From NCBI RefSeq assembly GCF_018687355.1, contig NZ_CP061288.1, positions 1,684,144 to 1,748,143 on the forward strand: DNA of 64,000 nt. Reading direction: 5' to 3'. Below are positions 10,801 through 20,112 of this stretch, in pieces. Source of the DNA: Polynucleobacter sp. VK25. GTDB taxonomy: Bacteria; Pseudomonadota; Gammaproteobacteria; Burkholderiales; Burkholderiaceae. Position numbers and translations under genes: made by a program. The notes below the pieces were generated by a model that had not been told where the DNA came from, did no database searches, and was given only the letters and a program-made list of their open reading frames with translations. Position 1 is the stretch's first letter, and every line of letters starts with the position of its first letter.

Positions 10801-12018
10801 TTGTTTGACCGCATCTGGCAGGACTTAAATTTAACGGCTACCAATAAAAATTCCGCTTGGCAACTACGCCTAAGGGGATCGCCTCAAATTGCTGGCAATA
10901 TCCAATACCAACCATCTTCACAGTCTGTAGTCGGCGATCTGATTAGTGGGCGGCTTGCACGTCTAAAGATTCCTGAAGCTGTGGTTATTACACCCACACC
11001 CACACCCACAAAGCAGGGCTCAAAAAATCCAATCAGTAAAAACAAAATTGAGCCAGGATCTATACCGAGCATTGATTTAACTATTGATGACTTTGATTGG
11101 AATAAGGCTCAACTTGGCCAAGCAAAAATCAAAACCAAAACAACTGGCAATGTCCTTAATATTGATTCCATTCAATTCAATAACCCTCAAGGCAGCTCAA
11201 CCCTCACAGGCCGCTGGGCTGGAGGTACACAAAGTACGCCTTCCCATACAAACTTAAATATCGATCTTGAGGTTAAAGATGCTGGTCAGATTATTGAACA
11301 TTGGACCAACCAAAAATCAGTAGAAGGCGGCCAAGGCAAGCTCACTGTAAATGCAGATTGGGATGGCGCCCCTTTTAGCCCTAACTACGAGACCTTAGCG
11401 GGCAAAGCAACAATGAATCTTGAAAAAGGACGTCTTTTGGAAGTCAATACCAGTGGCGCCAAATTGCTCGATGTTCTCAGCTTACAAAGCTTATTTAGAT
11501 TCGCTACGTTTGATCTTAAGGGCAGCCTTGGAAATATTGTTACCAAAGGAACTCCGTTTAATAGCATTGATGCCTCTTTTGACATTAATGCTGGTGTGGC
11601 ACAAACCAAGCAATTCACGATGGGTTTAGATCAGGCTCGGGTTGCCATGACGGGGCAAATTAATCTCCCTAAACAAACACAAGATTTACGCGTCACTATC
11701 TTCCCAACGATTGATGCAACTGCTGGATCACTCGCTGCCTTTGTCATCAACCCTATTGTTGGGCTTGGCGCATTAGTTGGTCAGTACCTAATTACGAGCC
11801 AAATCAATCGAAATTTTCAATCAGACTATTTAGTGCAGGGGTCTTGGGAAAATCCTGAGGTGATTCCTTTAGATCAAAGGGGTCAACCAATCGATGCTAA
11901 AACTTTAGATACGATCCGCAGTAAGGATTTGCTGAAAGAGCAAACTAAGCCAAGCAGCAGTTCTGGTCCACAAAGTAATCCGAGCAATTCCGGCACCCCC
12001 AATAAAACTCCTAACTAA
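7864..12018 (+). CDS. yhdP: YhdP family AsmA-like envelope protein
   Basis: A very large (1384 residues) inner-membrane-anchored protein with one N-terminal membrane segment (about residues 28-52) and a long periplasmic part of alternating beta-strand sequence, ending in the conserved AsmA-like C-terminal domain. YhdP/AsmA proteins are thought to form hydrophobic grooves that carry phospholipid between inner and outer membrane; that role is inferred from the family. A Pro-Thr run (PTPTPTP, around base 10990-11010) and a Ser/Pro/Asn-rich tail are low-complexity linkers. The next gene, a nitrilase-family amidase followed by tldD, starts 6 bp after the stop, an arrangement also common near yhdP in other proteobacteria. 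Confidence 0.88.
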   Translation: MLQNIIPPRLKSVLAKHPQGSSRAWRKRALILAGVTLALFVLGHVGVRFVLWPQIEKSKASVERLISARIGAEVSMDSLQVSWTGIRPNFEIEGLRFNGPDKLKPLLLVQKIYGQLSWASFYHLAPYFHEINIEGAEIHAQRNSKGVITIAGISIDGKANDYSAENWLFAQNEIRISDVKLYWDDQLKKKAITSIGIESLSLSNGIRSHEGSLSATTPWTKGPLTLDIDLVHHIGGQAGNWRDWIGTVSWKLNELQLSQMSSDFSLPLNTLEGILNSNGKLKIDNGNPDGGEIYLTADNLTIQLSKNEDAIALGRLETNLTQETDGGLISVTTKTFAWRDIDSPKSAPLENLSPMTFRWRPPSGDGEIKEFGFSSPKILVEDVALFALNLPLSKKVHQWIKASKADGELQDLDIKWSESNSPLSALNIPGGWFKSNKLDFTVSGKLIDLSFVGINKSMPSVTKLSGFLTADQNKGSFSIKSNDLELEVNDLLVDPKIKLDQANGQISWSKQKGNWVVNAKQLELSNPEISTTLNLSYMIGEDKKPDYMTLDMDFAQANLKTAYRYLPVGMGSDAKTYLSKAFDAGLIKKGNLHIKGDPNGVPFPKTGAGEFTLSLPIAGATFSPVPTSSPAQGIWSAFNNVNGVINVRNENFTVDIAQANYKQVTLSNFHAEIPSISAKQLLLTVNGGAQGDAPQLLEYLFASPVGKKQIELERNLKITGSTNVNLDLKIPLTGSGDTSTDIQLSFPGNRVQWAELPPFENLKGKIRITEVNPEFEDITANFLGGAIKISSAQSKQGAQSYDISGDVSAKFIRDYFSNDTAVQAFPILQALSGLARYDGTINFSKGNSETKLKIDMRDWGSTAPAPAKKQAGTAMSGNLTLKTFAKNKTNSSRLSWDGKIGDVYYIQGEIAADDTLRHAVGIGTPAIPPQQGFQLNLVSSELNLDLWQDFLSQQTRKNSAPNSNTLNNIQIAAQVKQLTLFDRIWQDLNLTATNKNSAWQLRLRGSPQIAGNIQYQPSSQSVVGDLISGRLARLKIPEAVVITPTPTPTKQGSKNPISKNKIEPGSIPSIDLTIDDFDWNKAQLGQAKIKTKTTGNVLNIDSIQFNNPQGSSTLTGRWAGGTQSTPSHTNLNIDLEVKDAGQIIEHWTNQKSVEGGQGKLTVNADWDGAPFSPNYETLAGKATMNLEKGRLLEVNTSGAKLLDVLSLQSLFRFATFDLKGSLGNIVTKGTPFNSIDASFDINAGVAQTKQFTMGLDQARVAMTGQINLPKQTQDLRVTIFPTIDATAGSLAAFVINPIVGLGALVGQYLITSQINRNFQSDYLVQGSWENPEVIPLDQRGQPIDAKTLDTIRSKDLLKEQTKPSSSSGPQSNPSNSGTPNKTPN

Positions 12019-12024
12019 TACATC

Positions 12025-12858
12025 ATGAGCACATCAGCAAGCAGTGCAGAACTCAAGATTTCCTCGATTCAGATGGTTTCTACCCCCGATGTACAAGAGA
12101 ACCTATCTACAGCGAGCAGGCTCATCGCCGCTGCAGCGGCAGATGGTGCGCAGTTAGCCGTTCTACCCGAGTACTTTTGCTTGATGGGCCTCAAAGATAC
12201 CGATAAAGTTCGCGCCAGAGAAGGCATTGGAAATGGCCCTATTCAAGAGCAGCTCTCCCAAATTGCTAAAGAGAATAATTTATATTTGGTGGCAGGCACC
12301 ATTCCACTGGAAGCAAAAGATCCCAATAAAGTACTGAACACCACTCTTGTTTTTGATTCTGCTGGTCAAGTAATTTCTCGTTACGACAAAATTCATTTAT
12401 TTGGCTTTCAAACCGCAACTGAGCGCTATCAAGAATCGGAAACAATTGAAGCCGGCAATAAACCAGGCCTCTTAAAACTTGCCATTAATGGGCATGATTG
12501 GACATTTGGCTTGAGTATTTGCTATGACCTACGTTTTCCAGAGCTCTATCGCGCCCTGGGCCAAGTTGACTGTCATATCATCCCCGCTGCATTTACTTAC
12601 ACTACTGGCAAAGACCATTGGGAAATCCTCTTACGTGCCCGAGCGATTGAAAATCAATGCTACGTCCTTGCTTCTGCACAGGGCGGAAAACATCAAAATC
12701 AACGTCGCACTTGGGGTAACAGCATGCTAATTGATCCATGGGGTGGCATCTTGGCTAACCTACCTGAGGGAGAAGGCTTTATTTCAGGGGTTTTATGCAA
12801 AGATAAATTAAACGAGGTACGCTCTAAGTTACCCGCACTTGCGCATCGTAAGCTTTAA
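12025..12858 (+). CDS. Carbon-nitrogen hydrolase, Nit1-type omega-amidase/deaminated-glutathione amidase
   Basis: A 277-residue nitrilase-superfamily protein with the full Glu-Lys-Cys triad: Glu49 in AVLPEYF, Lys122 in YDKIHLF and Cys166 in [13 protein letters not shown]. The sequence around the cysteine is typical of the Nit1 branch, whose members hydrolyse deaminated glutathione (a repair reaction) or omega-amides; the exact substrate cannot be read here. It lies between the yhdP-like gene (6 bp) and tldD (20 bp) on the same strand and is probably co-transcribed with them. Confidence 0.9.
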   Translation: MSTSASSAELKISSIQMVSTPDVQENLSTASRLIAAAAADGAQLAVLPEYFCLMGLKDTDKVRAREGIGNGPIQEQLSQIAKENNLYLVAGTIPLEAKDPNKVLNTTLVFDSAGQVISRYDKIHLFGFQTATERYQESETIEAGNKPGLLKLAINGHDWTFGLSICYDLRFPELYRALGQVDCHIIPAAFTYTTGKDHWEILLRARAIENQCYVLASAQGGKHQNQRRTWGNSMLIDPWGGILANLPEGEGFISGVLCKDKLNEVRSKLPALAHRKL

Positions 12859-12878
12859 AGAAAGACCTGCCGAATCAC

Positions 12879-14369
12879 ATGAATGCACCAGAAGCACTTT
12901 TCCCCGCCAATTGGACCAAAGCCAAAAAGCAAGCAGACCTCATTAAATTAGCAAAATCTATTTTGCTCGAGCCAACTGGACTATCTGAGCAAGATCTACA
13001 TCACACCTTTGGCAACATGTTTACCCATCGGCTTGATGATGCAGACCTTTACTTCCAACACACACGCAGTGAAAGCTGGAGTCTTGAGGAAGGCATTGTT
13101 AAATCAGGCAGCTTCAATATTGATCAAGGTGTTGGTGTACGCGCCATCTATGGCGATAAGACGGCCTTCGCCTATTCAGATGAAATCAATTTAGAAGCCC
13201 TCAATAAAGCCGCAAAAGCAACTCGCGTCATCGGTCCAGAGGGCGGCAAGCAAGCAGTCGCCAACAAATTATTCAATCCAGTATCGAATAAGCTTTACTC
13301 AGACATCAACCCCTTAGATTCCCTACAGCCCAAAGAAAAAATTGCGCTGCTAGAAAGTATTGAGCGTCGCGCCAAAGCGCGTGACCCTCGCATCATTCAA
13401 GTGATGGCAAGCCTAGCTGGTGAGTTTGATGTTGTTTTAGTGGTGCGCGCAGACGGCTTATTAGCTGCTGATGTACGCCCGCTAGTGCGTGTATCAGTAC
13501 ATGTCATCGCCGAACAAAATGGTCGTCGTGAATCCGGATCTTCTGGGGGTGGCGCACGTCATGACTACCTCTATTTCAATACAGATCTCATCAATCGCTA
13601 TGTTGATGAGGCAGTAGATGGAGCTCTGGTAAATCTAGAGTCCCGCCCGGCGCCTGCTGGCCCAATGACCGTAGTAATGGGGCCAGGCTGGCCTGGTGTT
13701 TTATTGCACGAGGCAGTTGGCCATGGTCTTGAGGGTGACTTTAATCGCAAAGGCTCTTCTGCTTTTGCCGGTCGTATTGGTCAGCGTGTTGCTGCCAAAG
13801 GGGTCACCGTTGTTGATGACGGAACTTTGTCTGGGCGTAGAGGATCTCTCAATATTGATGATGAAGGTACACCTACACAATGCACCACCTTGATTGAAGA
13901 TGGCATCTTGAAGGGTTATATCCAAGATAGCCTGAACGCACGATTGATGAACATGCCTCTCACTGGCAATGGTCGTCGCGAAAGTTTTGCCTCACTACCA
14001 ATGCCACGTATGACTAATACCTACATGTTGGCTGGCAAAGATGATCCGCAAGAAATTGTGGCAAGTATTAAACGAGGTCTATATGCAGTCAATTTCGGCG
14101 GCGGCCAAGTTGACATTACTAGCGGCAAATTTGTTTTTTCTGCCTCAGAAGCCTACTGGGTTGAGAACGGCAAAATTCAATATCCCGTCAAAGGCGCCAC
14201 CATTATTGGTAGCGGTCCAGAATCCCTAAAACAGGTTTCTATGATCGGAAATGACCTCAAATTAGATGGTGGGGTGGGGGTTTGTGGCAAGGAAGGGCAA
14301 AGTGTTCCGGTTGGGGTTGGGCAGCCCACCTTGAGGATTGATAGCCTGACTGTGGGCGGGACTGCCTGA
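12879..14369 (+). CDS. tldD: Metalloprotease TldD
   Basis: The catalytic subunit of the TldD/TldE (PmbA) zinc protease, which degrades unfolded peptides and matures some modified peptides and antitoxins. The protein is 496 residues and contains the zinc-binding HEAVGH motif (277-282) within [13 protein letters not shown]. The C-terminal region shows the conserved GGGQVDI and [15 protein letters not shown] segments. Length matches E. coli TldD (481) with a short N-terminal extension. The partner pmbA/tldE is not in this window. It is downstream of the nitrilase-like gene and upstream of aroG. Confidence 0.95.
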   Translation: MNAPEALFPANWTKAKKQADLIKLAKSILLEPTGLSEQDLHHTFGNMFTHRLDDADLYFQHTRSESWSLEEGIVKSGSFNIDQGVGVRAIYGDKTAFAYSDEINLEALNKAAKATRVIGPEGGKQAVANKLFNPVSNKLYSDINPLDSLQPKEKIALLESIERRAKARDPRIIQVMASLAGEFDVVLVVRADGLLAADVRPLVRVSVHVIAEQNGRRESGSSGGGARHDYLYFNTDLINRYVDEAVDGALVNLESRPAPAGPMTVVMGPGWPGVLLHEAVGHGLEGDFNRKGSSAFAGRIGQRVAAKGVTVVDDGTLSGRRGSLNIDDEGTPTQCTTLIEDGILKGYIQDSLNARLMNMPLTGNGRRESFASLPMPRMTNTYMLAGKDDPQEIVASIKRGLYAVNFGGGQVDITSGKFVFSASEAYWVENGKIQYPVKGATIIGSGPESLKQVSMIGNDLKLDGGVGVCGKEGQSVPVGVGQPTLRIDSLTVGGTA

Positions 14370-14382
14370 GATCGGGTAATTA

Positions 14383-14398
14383 CGGCTTAAAATAGCCG
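14383..14398 (+). other. Small inverted repeat abutting the aroG start codon
   Basis: CGGCT (14383-14387) and AGCCG (14394-14398) form a 5-bp stem with a 6-base loop ending one base before the aroG ATG at 14400. No convincing Shine-Dalgarno sequence is visible here, so the stem occupies the place where one would be expected. Chance is possible for so short a repeat. Confidence 0.35.
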
Positions 14399-14399
14399 G

Positions 14400-15524
14400 A
14401 TGAGCCAACAAAATACGAATCCCGCTAATTGGTACTCCGCCGTCGACAAGACTTCGGATACTGACGATCAACGCATTGATAACATTTCTGTTCTGCCTCC
14501 GCCAGAGCATTTAATCCGCTTCTTTCCTATTTCTGGAACACCAACTGAAGCGCTGATTAGCAAAACTCGCAAAAAGATCCGCGACATTATTCATGGCAAA
14601 GATGACCGTTTACTCGTCATCATCGGACCTTGCTCTATTCATGATCCAAAAGCAGCGCTGGAATATTGTCAGCGCCTCTTGGCAGAGCGTGCGCGCTTTG
14701 CTGGTGAATTAGAAATTGTGATGCGCGTGTATTTTGAAAAGCCGCGCACTACTGTTGGCTGGAAGGGTTTGATTAACGACCCGTATCTAGATGAAAGCTA
14801 TCGCATTGAAGAGGGCTTGCGCCTTGCGCGTCAAGTTCTGATGGAAATCAACCGCCTTGGCATGCCAGCAGGTAGCGAATTCTTGGATGTGATTTCTCCG
14901 CAGTACATTGCTGACCTCATTTCTTGGGGAGCAATTGGTGCGCGCACAACCGAGAGCCAAGTTCATCGCGAACTCGCTTCCGGCTTATCTGCACCTATAG
15001 GATTTAAGAATGGTACTGATGGCAATATCAAAATTGCTACAGATGCTATTCAAGCAGCTGGTCGTCCACATCACTTCTTATCCGTTCATAAGAATGGTCA
15101 AGTATCAGTAGTGGAAACCAAAGGCAATAAAGATTGCCACGTGATTTTGCGCGGCGGCAAAGAGCCCAACTATGAAGCCCAATACGTCCAGGCAGCCTGC
15201 TCTGAACTAGAAGCGGCCAAGCTTCCAGCCAGTTTGATGGTTGACCTTTCGCATGCCAACTCAAGCAAAAAGCATGAGCGTCAAATCGTAGTTGCAGATG
15301 ATGTAGCACAGCAGATTGAAACTGGCTCACATCAGATTTTTGGTGTGATGGTAGAGAGCCATTTGAATGATGGTGCTCAGAAATTTACACCTGGAAAAGA
15401 TGATCCAAGTAAGTTAGAGTACGGTAAGAGTATTACCGATGCTTGTATTAACTGGGATGACTCTGTCAAAGTGCTAGAGCGTCTTGCTACTGCCGTTAAG
15501 AATCGTAGAAGCAAGAAAAAGTAA
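14400..15524 (+). CDS. aroG: 3-deoxy-7-phosphoheptulonate (DAHP) synthase, class I
   Basis: Condenses phosphoenolpyruvate with erythrose 4-phosphate, the first step of the shikimate pathway. The 374 residues include VIIGPCSIHDPK, whose Cys78 corresponds to the metal-binding cysteine of the class I AroF/G/H enzymes, and the later GARTTESQVHRELASGLS and IGFKNGTDG active-site loops. The N-terminal extension that carries feedback sites in class I enzymes is present, but which aromatic amino acid inhibits it cannot be read. It is 30 bp downstream of tldD and ends before a bidirectional terminator. A five-base-pair stem lies just upstream of the start. Confidence 0.94.
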   Translation: MSQQNTNPANWYSAVDKTSDTDDQRIDNISVLPPPEHLIRFFPISGTPTEALISKTRKKIRDIIHGKDDRLLVIIGPCSIHDPKAALEYCQRLLAERARFAGELEIVMRVYFEKPRTTVGWKGLINDPYLDESYRIEEGLRLARQVLMEINRLGMPAGSEFLDVISPQYIADLISWGAIGARTTESQVHRELASGLSAPIGFKNGTDGNIKIATDAIQAAGRPHHFLSVHKNGQVSVVETKGNKDCHVILRGGKEPNYEAQYVQAACSELEAAKLPASLMVDLSHANSSKKHERQIVVADDVAQQIETGSHQIFGVMVESHLNDGAQKFTPGKDDPSKLEYGKSITDACINWDDSVKVLERLATAVKNRRSKKK

Positions 15525-15562
15525 TTCGGATTACTAAAATCTGAGCTTGAAGTAATGCAACT

Positions 15563-15597
15563 AAAAGAGGCTAATTTATTTAGCCTCTTTTTTTTCG
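15563..15597 (+). terminator. Bidirectional rho-independent terminator between aroG and the cobalamin adenosyltransferase gene
   Basis: A ten-base-pair stem AAAGAGGCTA / TAGCCTCTTT with a short AT-rich loop is followed by a run of T on the plus strand. It ends aroG transcription. The minus-strand gene stops inside the hairpin (stop codon 15576-15578), so the same structure can serve the convergent gene, though with a shorter T-run. Confidence 0.85.
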
Positions 15598-16145
15598 TGC
15601 TTCCAAAGTACGTCAGAACCACCGGCTGCACGATTCAGAATACGGGCAAGTACAAAGAGTAAGTCAGACAAACGATTGACGTATTGACGAGGAGAATCAT
15701 ATAAAGGCTCTTCCCAACCCAAGCGAACAATGGAGCGCTCTGCTCTGCGGCAAACAGTACGACAAACGTGTGCTTGTGCAGCAGCACGAGTGCCACCTGG
15801 CAAAATAAACTCCGTTAAAGGCGGTAATTGTTGGTTGTATTTCTCGAGCCAAACATCTAACTGAGCTACATGCTCAGGATTGAGGAGTTTGTAATTTGGG
15901 ATGCAAAGCTCACCGCCTAAATCAAATAAATCGTGCTGCACCTGCAGAAAAAGCTCATCCAATTCAGTAGAAATGCCTTCCGGGATCTCCTCGGTCATCA
16001 AAACCCCAATTTCCGAGTTCAACTCATCGATATCACCCATAGCGCAGATACGCAGGTGATCCTTCTCTACGCGACTTCCGTCACCTAAGCCCGTCATTCC
16101 TGCATCCCCGGTTCTAGTGGCGATTTTTGATAGTCGATTTCCCAT
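15576..16145 (-). CDS. pduO: Cob(I)alamin adenosyltransferase, PduO type
   Basis: Transfers the adenosyl group of ATP to cob(I)alamin to make coenzyme B12. The 189-residue protein begins with the PduO/MMAB ATP-binding segment IATRTGDAGMTGLGDG (7-22), followed by GDIDELNSEIG. It also has the RTVCRRAERS and YVNRLSDLLFVLAR helices of this family. No other B12 genes are near, so it probably supports salvage or a B12-dependent enzyme elsewhere. It is divergent from glcD, with only 18 bp between the starts. Confidence 0.93.
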   Translation of the reverse strand: MGNRLSKIATRTGDAGMTGLGDGSRVEKDHLRICAMGDIDELNSEIGVLMTEEIPEGISTELDELFLQVQHDLFDLGGELCIPNYKLLNPEHVAQLDVWLEKYNQQLPPLTEFILPGGTRAAAQAHVCRTVCRRAERSIVRLGWEEPLYDSPRQYVNRLSDLLFVLARILNRAAGGSDVLWKHEKKEAK

Positions 16146-16163
16146 AAGCTTAATTATAGGTAA

Positions 16164-17678
16164 ATGGCTAAAATGATTCCTATGAATATGGTGACCCCAC
16201 CCCCCGAATTAGCCGCTATTAGCGCCCTTCAGTCCAAATTGGTTTCGGCCTTACGCCCAATCCTGCCGGAATATGCCCTCTTATGGGAGCCAGAAGACAC
16301 TATTCCATATGAATGCGATGGTTTGGCTGCTTATCGACGGATGCCTTTGGCGGTGGCTTTACCGGAAACTGAAGAGCAAGTGGCTCAAATTTTGAAGATT
16401 TGCTATGCGATGCAAATTCCGGTTGTGCCCCGTGGATCGGGCACAGGACTTTCTGGTGGTGCGATGCCTCTTTCTCAGGGATTGGTATTGTCACTAGCCA
16501 AGCTTAAGAAAATTATCAGCATTGATCCATTCACTCGCACCGCAGTAGTTCAGCCTGGCGTGCGCAATCTCGCAATCTCTGAAGCTGTTGCTCATCTGGG
16601 TTTGTATTACGCGCCAGATCCATCCTCTCAAATTGCCTGCTCTATCGGTGGCAACGTCAATGAAAACTCCGGTGGTGTGCACTGCCTTAAATACGGCCTA
16701 ACCTTGCACAACGTTTTGCGTGTTCGTGGAATACTCATGAACGGTGAGATTGTTGAATTTGGTGGCTTAGCACCAGATGCACCTGGCCTGGACTTACTAG
16801 CAATCATGATGGGTAGTGAAGGCATGCTCGCGGTAGTTACTGAAGTCACCGTTAAATTGGTTGCTAAACCAAAATTAGCTCGCGTGATTATGGCGAGTTT
16901 TGACGACATCGAAAAAGGTGGTAACGCTGTTGCTGCCATTATTGCTGCTGGCATTATTCCTGCTGGCTTAGAGATGATGGATAAAGCCACCACGCGCGCT
17001 GTAGAAGAGTTTGTACATGCTGGTTATGACTTAGATGCTGAAGCGATTTTGCTCTGCGAATCTGATGGCACGCCAGAAGAAGTTGCTGAAGAAATCGAGC
17101 GCATGACGAAGGTGCTCGAAGAAGCCGGCGCAAGCGGTATTCAGATTTCTAAAGATGAGAGTGAGCGCTTGAAGTTTTGGAGTGGGCGTAAGAACGCATT
17201 CCCGGCTGCAGGTCGCTTAGCACCTGACTACTACTGCATGGATGGCACGATACCGCGTCGCCATATTGCCACTTTGCTTAAACGTATTCAGGGTATGGAA
17301 GCAAAGTATGGTCTTGGCTGCTTGAATGTATTCCATGCGGGTGATGGCAATATGCATCCACTCATCCTATTTAACGGCGCTGATCAAGAGGAGTGGCATC
17401 GCGCTGAAGACTTCGGTACTGAAATTTTAGAAGCTTGTGTAGAGCTTGGCGGAACCATCACCGGTGAACATGGCGTTGGCATCGAAAAAATTAATTCGAT
17501 GTGCGTGCAATTTGGTGAAGGTGAGCGCGAATCCTTCTGGGGCGTGAAGAGTGCTTTTGATCCAGAAAAACTACTTAACCCAGACAAAGCAATTCCAACT
17601 TTGAGTCGTTGTGCAGAATATGGTCGCATGCGCATTAGCGGCGGCCAATTACCTCACCCTGAGTTGGAGCGCTTTTAA
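16164..17678 (+). CDS. glcD: Glycolate oxidase subunit GlcD (FAD-linked)
   Basis: FAD-binding subunit of glycolate oxidase, which oxidises glycolate to glyoxylate and passes electrons to the respiratory chain. The 504-residue protein has the FAD-binding PCMH domain with PRGSGTGLSGGA (89-100) and the C-terminal FAD-oxidase domain with HAGDGNMHPLI and GEHGVGIEK. Several in-frame ATGs lie close together at the start; 16164 follows a TAGG four bases upstream, so the true start may be a few codons later. glcE begins 2 bp after the stop, and glcF follows, so the three subunits form one operon. Confidence 0.95.
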   Translation: MAKMIPMNMVTPPPELAAISALQSKLVSALRPILPEYALLWEPEDTIPYECDGLAAYRRMPLAVALPETEEQVAQILKICYAMQIPVVPRGSGTGLSGGAMPLSQGLVLSLAKLKKIISIDPFTRTAVVQPGVRNLAISEAVAHLGLYYAPDPSSQIACSIGGNVNENSGGVHCLKYGLTLHNVLRVRGILMNGEIVEFGGLAPDAPGLDLLAIMMGSEGMLAVVTEVTVKLVAKPKLARVIMASFDDIEKGGNAVAAIIAAGIIPAGLEMMDKATTRAVEEFVHAGYDLDAEAILLCESDGTPEEVAEEIERMTKVLEEAGASGIQISKDESERLKFWSGRKNAFPAAGRLAPDYYCMDGTIPRRHIATLLKRIQGMEAKYGLGCLNVFHAGDGNMHPLILFNGADQEEWHRAEDFGTEILEACVELGGTITGEHGVGIEKINSMCVQFGEGERESFWGVKSAFDPEKLLNPDKAIPTLSRCAEYGRMRISGGQLPHPELERF

Positions 17679-17680
17679 TA

Positions 17681-18826
17681 ATGAGTCACTCCAATTTACA
17701 CATTGATGCATTTCGCGAACAAATTCTGAATGCAGCCAAGAATAAAACCCCGCTCTCCATTGAAGGGGGTGGCACAAAATCTTGGTATGGCAATTCCAAT
17801 TGCTATACAAAGCTTGATGCGCGCTCTTACTCAGGGATCTTGGAATACCAACCAGAAGAATTGGTGATCACTGCTTGTGCCGGCACTCCGCTAAAAGAAA
17901 TTGAAGCAGCTCTCAAAGCAAAAAATCAGGTGCTTGCATTTGAGCCGCCACACTTTGGCGAGAACGCAACCTTTGGTGGTGCAATTGCTGCTGGTCTTGC
18001 TGGTCCAGGCCGCATCACCGTTGGTAATTTCCGCGACTTCGTATTGGGTGCGCGTATCCTTGACGGCAAAGGTCAGGACCTTTCCTTTGGCGGCAAGGTA
18101 ATGAAGAACGTAGCTGGATATGACGTTTCTCGTTTACTGCCTGGCTCTTTGGGAACCCTTGCGCTTTTATTGGAAGCCTCAGTCAAGGTGCTGCCTAAAC
18201 CTGCAGCGACAGCCACCTTGCGTTGCCAGCTTTCCCAAGAGAAAGCACTTAAAGTTCTTAATGAGTGGGCTGGTCAACCACTGCCACTTTCCGCAAGCTG
18301 CTGGATTGGTTCTGCTAAAGGCGGAGACGGGGAGTTAACTTTCCGCCTCGCGGGAGCCGGAGCTGCGGTTAAAGCTGCGATTCCCCTCATGAGCTCACTA
18401 GTAAATGCCGCGGAGATTAATGAAGAAACTGCAGAACATTTCTGGAATGATTTGCGCGAACAAAAAGTTTCTGCATTTGCAAATCTTGGCGCAGATCAAA
18501 CTCTATATCGTTTAGCGCTACCTGCTGCCTGTGGCTCCATTGCCATACACGGTGCTAACGATGAAATCATTTTGGAGTGGCATGGTCAACAACGCTGGAT
18601 TAAAGCACCTGGTGATGAAGCCACTTTCAAAGCTATCAAAGCACTGGCAAATTCTCATGGTGGACATGCAACTCGTTTTAGACAAGGTGCAAATGTAGAT
18701 TCTTCATATCAACGCTTCACCCTACTCTCAGAGCAAGCCCACTCTAAAGCCCTTGAAGCAGTGCAAGAACGCTTGAGATCGGCCTTTGATCCTGCTGGCG
18801 TATTTGCCACTAAACGTCTTCCATAA
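17681..18826 (+). CDS. glcE: Glycolate oxidase subunit GlcE
   Basis: A second, shorter FAD-binding subunit of glycolate oxidase (381 residues). The N-terminal PCMH-type domain has FEPPHFGENATFGGAIAAGL and VGNFRDFVLG, then GGKVMKNVAGYDVSRL, all typical of GlcE. The C-terminal part is shortened compared with GlcD, as usual. It starts 2 bp after glcD and ends 8 bp before glcF, which supports joint translation. Confidence 0.94.
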   Translation: MSHSNLHIDAFREQILNAAKNKTPLSIEGGGTKSWYGNSNCYTKLDARSYSGILEYQPEELVITACAGTPLKEIEAALKAKNQVLAFEPPHFGENATFGGAIAAGLAGPGRITVGNFRDFVLGARILDGKGQDLSFGGKVMKNVAGYDVSRLLPGSLGTLALLLEASVKVLPKPAATATLRCQLSQEKALKVLNEWAGQPLPLSASCWIGSAKGGDGELTFRLAGAGAAVKAAIPLMSSLVNAAEINEETAEHFWNDLREQKVSAFANLGADQTLYRLALPAACGSIAIHGANDEIILEWHGQQRWIKAPGDEATFKAIKALANSHGGHATRFRQGANVDSSYQRFTLLSEQAHSKALEAVQERLRSAFDPAGVFATKRLP

Positions 18827-18834
18827 GTATTTCT

Positions 18835-20112
18835 ATGCAAACTCAACTCGCCCCTCAATTTGCCAACACACCGGAAGGTATCGAGGCAGCCCGCATTCTA
18901 GGCAAATGTGTTCACTGCGGTTTTTGTACAGCCACTTGCCCCACCTACCAAATACTGGGTGATGAGTTAGATGGTCCACGTGGACGCATCTATCTGATTA
19001 AGCAAATCGCTGAAGGTCAATCGCCCACCGAAAAGACTCGCTTACATTTAGACCGCTGCTTAACATGTCGCAATTGCGAGAGCACTTGCCCAAGTGGTGT
19101 GCAATACGGAAACCTCATAGATATTGGTCGTAAGTGGGCAGAAGAAAATACACCTGAGCGTCCAATCGGTCAGCGCTTAACTCGATGGGCTCTGAAAGAA
19201 GGTCTGACTAAGCCGGCTTTATTTAATACTGCAATGACCTTAGGTCGCCTAGTGCGTCCATTGATGCCTAGTGGGATTAAACGCAAGATTCCACTGACTA
19301 TTAATAAAGCATTAGCCAAATCCACCGATGCCCACGCAAGGCCGACTGCAGCGCATCAGCGCAAAATGGTTTTGCTAGAAGGTTGCGTACAACCTGGCAT
19401 GCTTCCAAATATCAACTCAGCAACAGCACGCGTACTCAACGCACTCAAGATCCAGCTGATCAGTGCGCCTAATGCCACTTGTTGTGGAGCCTTGCGTTAT
19501 CACCTGAATGATCAAGCCGGTGGCTTAGATAATGCCAAGCAAAATATTGATGCTTGGTGGCCCCTAGTAGAAAGTGGTGTCGAAGCTATTGTGATGACTG
19601 CATCAGGCTGTGGTGTGATGGTCAAAGACTATGGCCATCTATTTGCGAATGACCCTACTTATGCCGCTAAAGCAAAGAAGATTTCAGACTTGACCAAGGA
19701 TATTTCTGAGATTTTGCCGTCATTACAAAATGAACTCGTGCAACTAGTTGGAGCCGATCCTAAGCCAGGAGTGGTGTATCACCCACCCTGCACTCTTCAG
19801 CATGGTCAACAAGTCCGCGGCAAGGTTGAGGGACTACTTTCCAGCATCGGTATTGGCGTTCGTTTATGCGCCGATAGCCACCTTTGCTGTGGATCTGCCG
19901 GCACTTATTCGGTGACTCAACCAGAACTCTCTGAACAACTTCGTAAAAACAAGTTAACGCACTTAAATGCAGCATGCGAGGAATCAGGCGCCGAGGTTAT
20001 TGTTTCTGGAAATATTGGCTGCATAGCCCACCTTCAGCAAGATGACACGCCAGTGGTGCATTGGATCGAAATCGTAGATCAATTAGTTAGCAAATCTTCT
20101 AAGGCCTCATGA
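18835..20112 (+). CDS. glcF: Glycolate oxidase iron-sulfur subunit GlcF
   Basis: Electron-transfer subunit of glycolate oxidase (425 residues). Two ferredoxin-type 4Fe-4S motifs are complete: CVHCGFCTATC (Cys25, 28, 31, 35) and CLTCRNCESTC (Cys75, 78, 81, 85). Two cysteine-rich CCG domains follow (for example ATCCGALRYH and LCCGSAGTYS), as in heterodisulfide-reductase-type subunits. It overlaps the following yggS gene by 4 bp, so glcDEF and yggS-proC are probably one transcript. Confidence 0.95.
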   Translation: MQTQLAPQFANTPEGIEAARILGKCVHCGFCTATCPTYQILGDELDGPRGRIYLIKQIAEGQSPTEKTRLHLDRCLTCRNCESTCPSGVQYGNLIDIGRKWAEENTPERPIGQRLTRWALKEGLTKPALFNTAMTLGRLVRPLMPSGIKRKIPLTINKALAKSTDAHARPTAAHQRKMVLLEGCVQPGMLPNINSATARVLNALKIQLISAPNATCCGALRYHLNDQAGGLDNAKQNIDAWWPLVESGVEAIVMTASGCGVMVKDYGHLFANDPTYAAKAKKISDLTKDISEILPSLQNELVQLVGADPKPGVVYHPPCTLQHGQQVRGKVEGLLSSIGIGVRLCADSHLCCGSAGTYSVTQPELSEQLRKNKLTHLNAACEESGAEVIVSGNIGCIAHLQQDDTPVVHWIEIVDQLVSKSSKAS

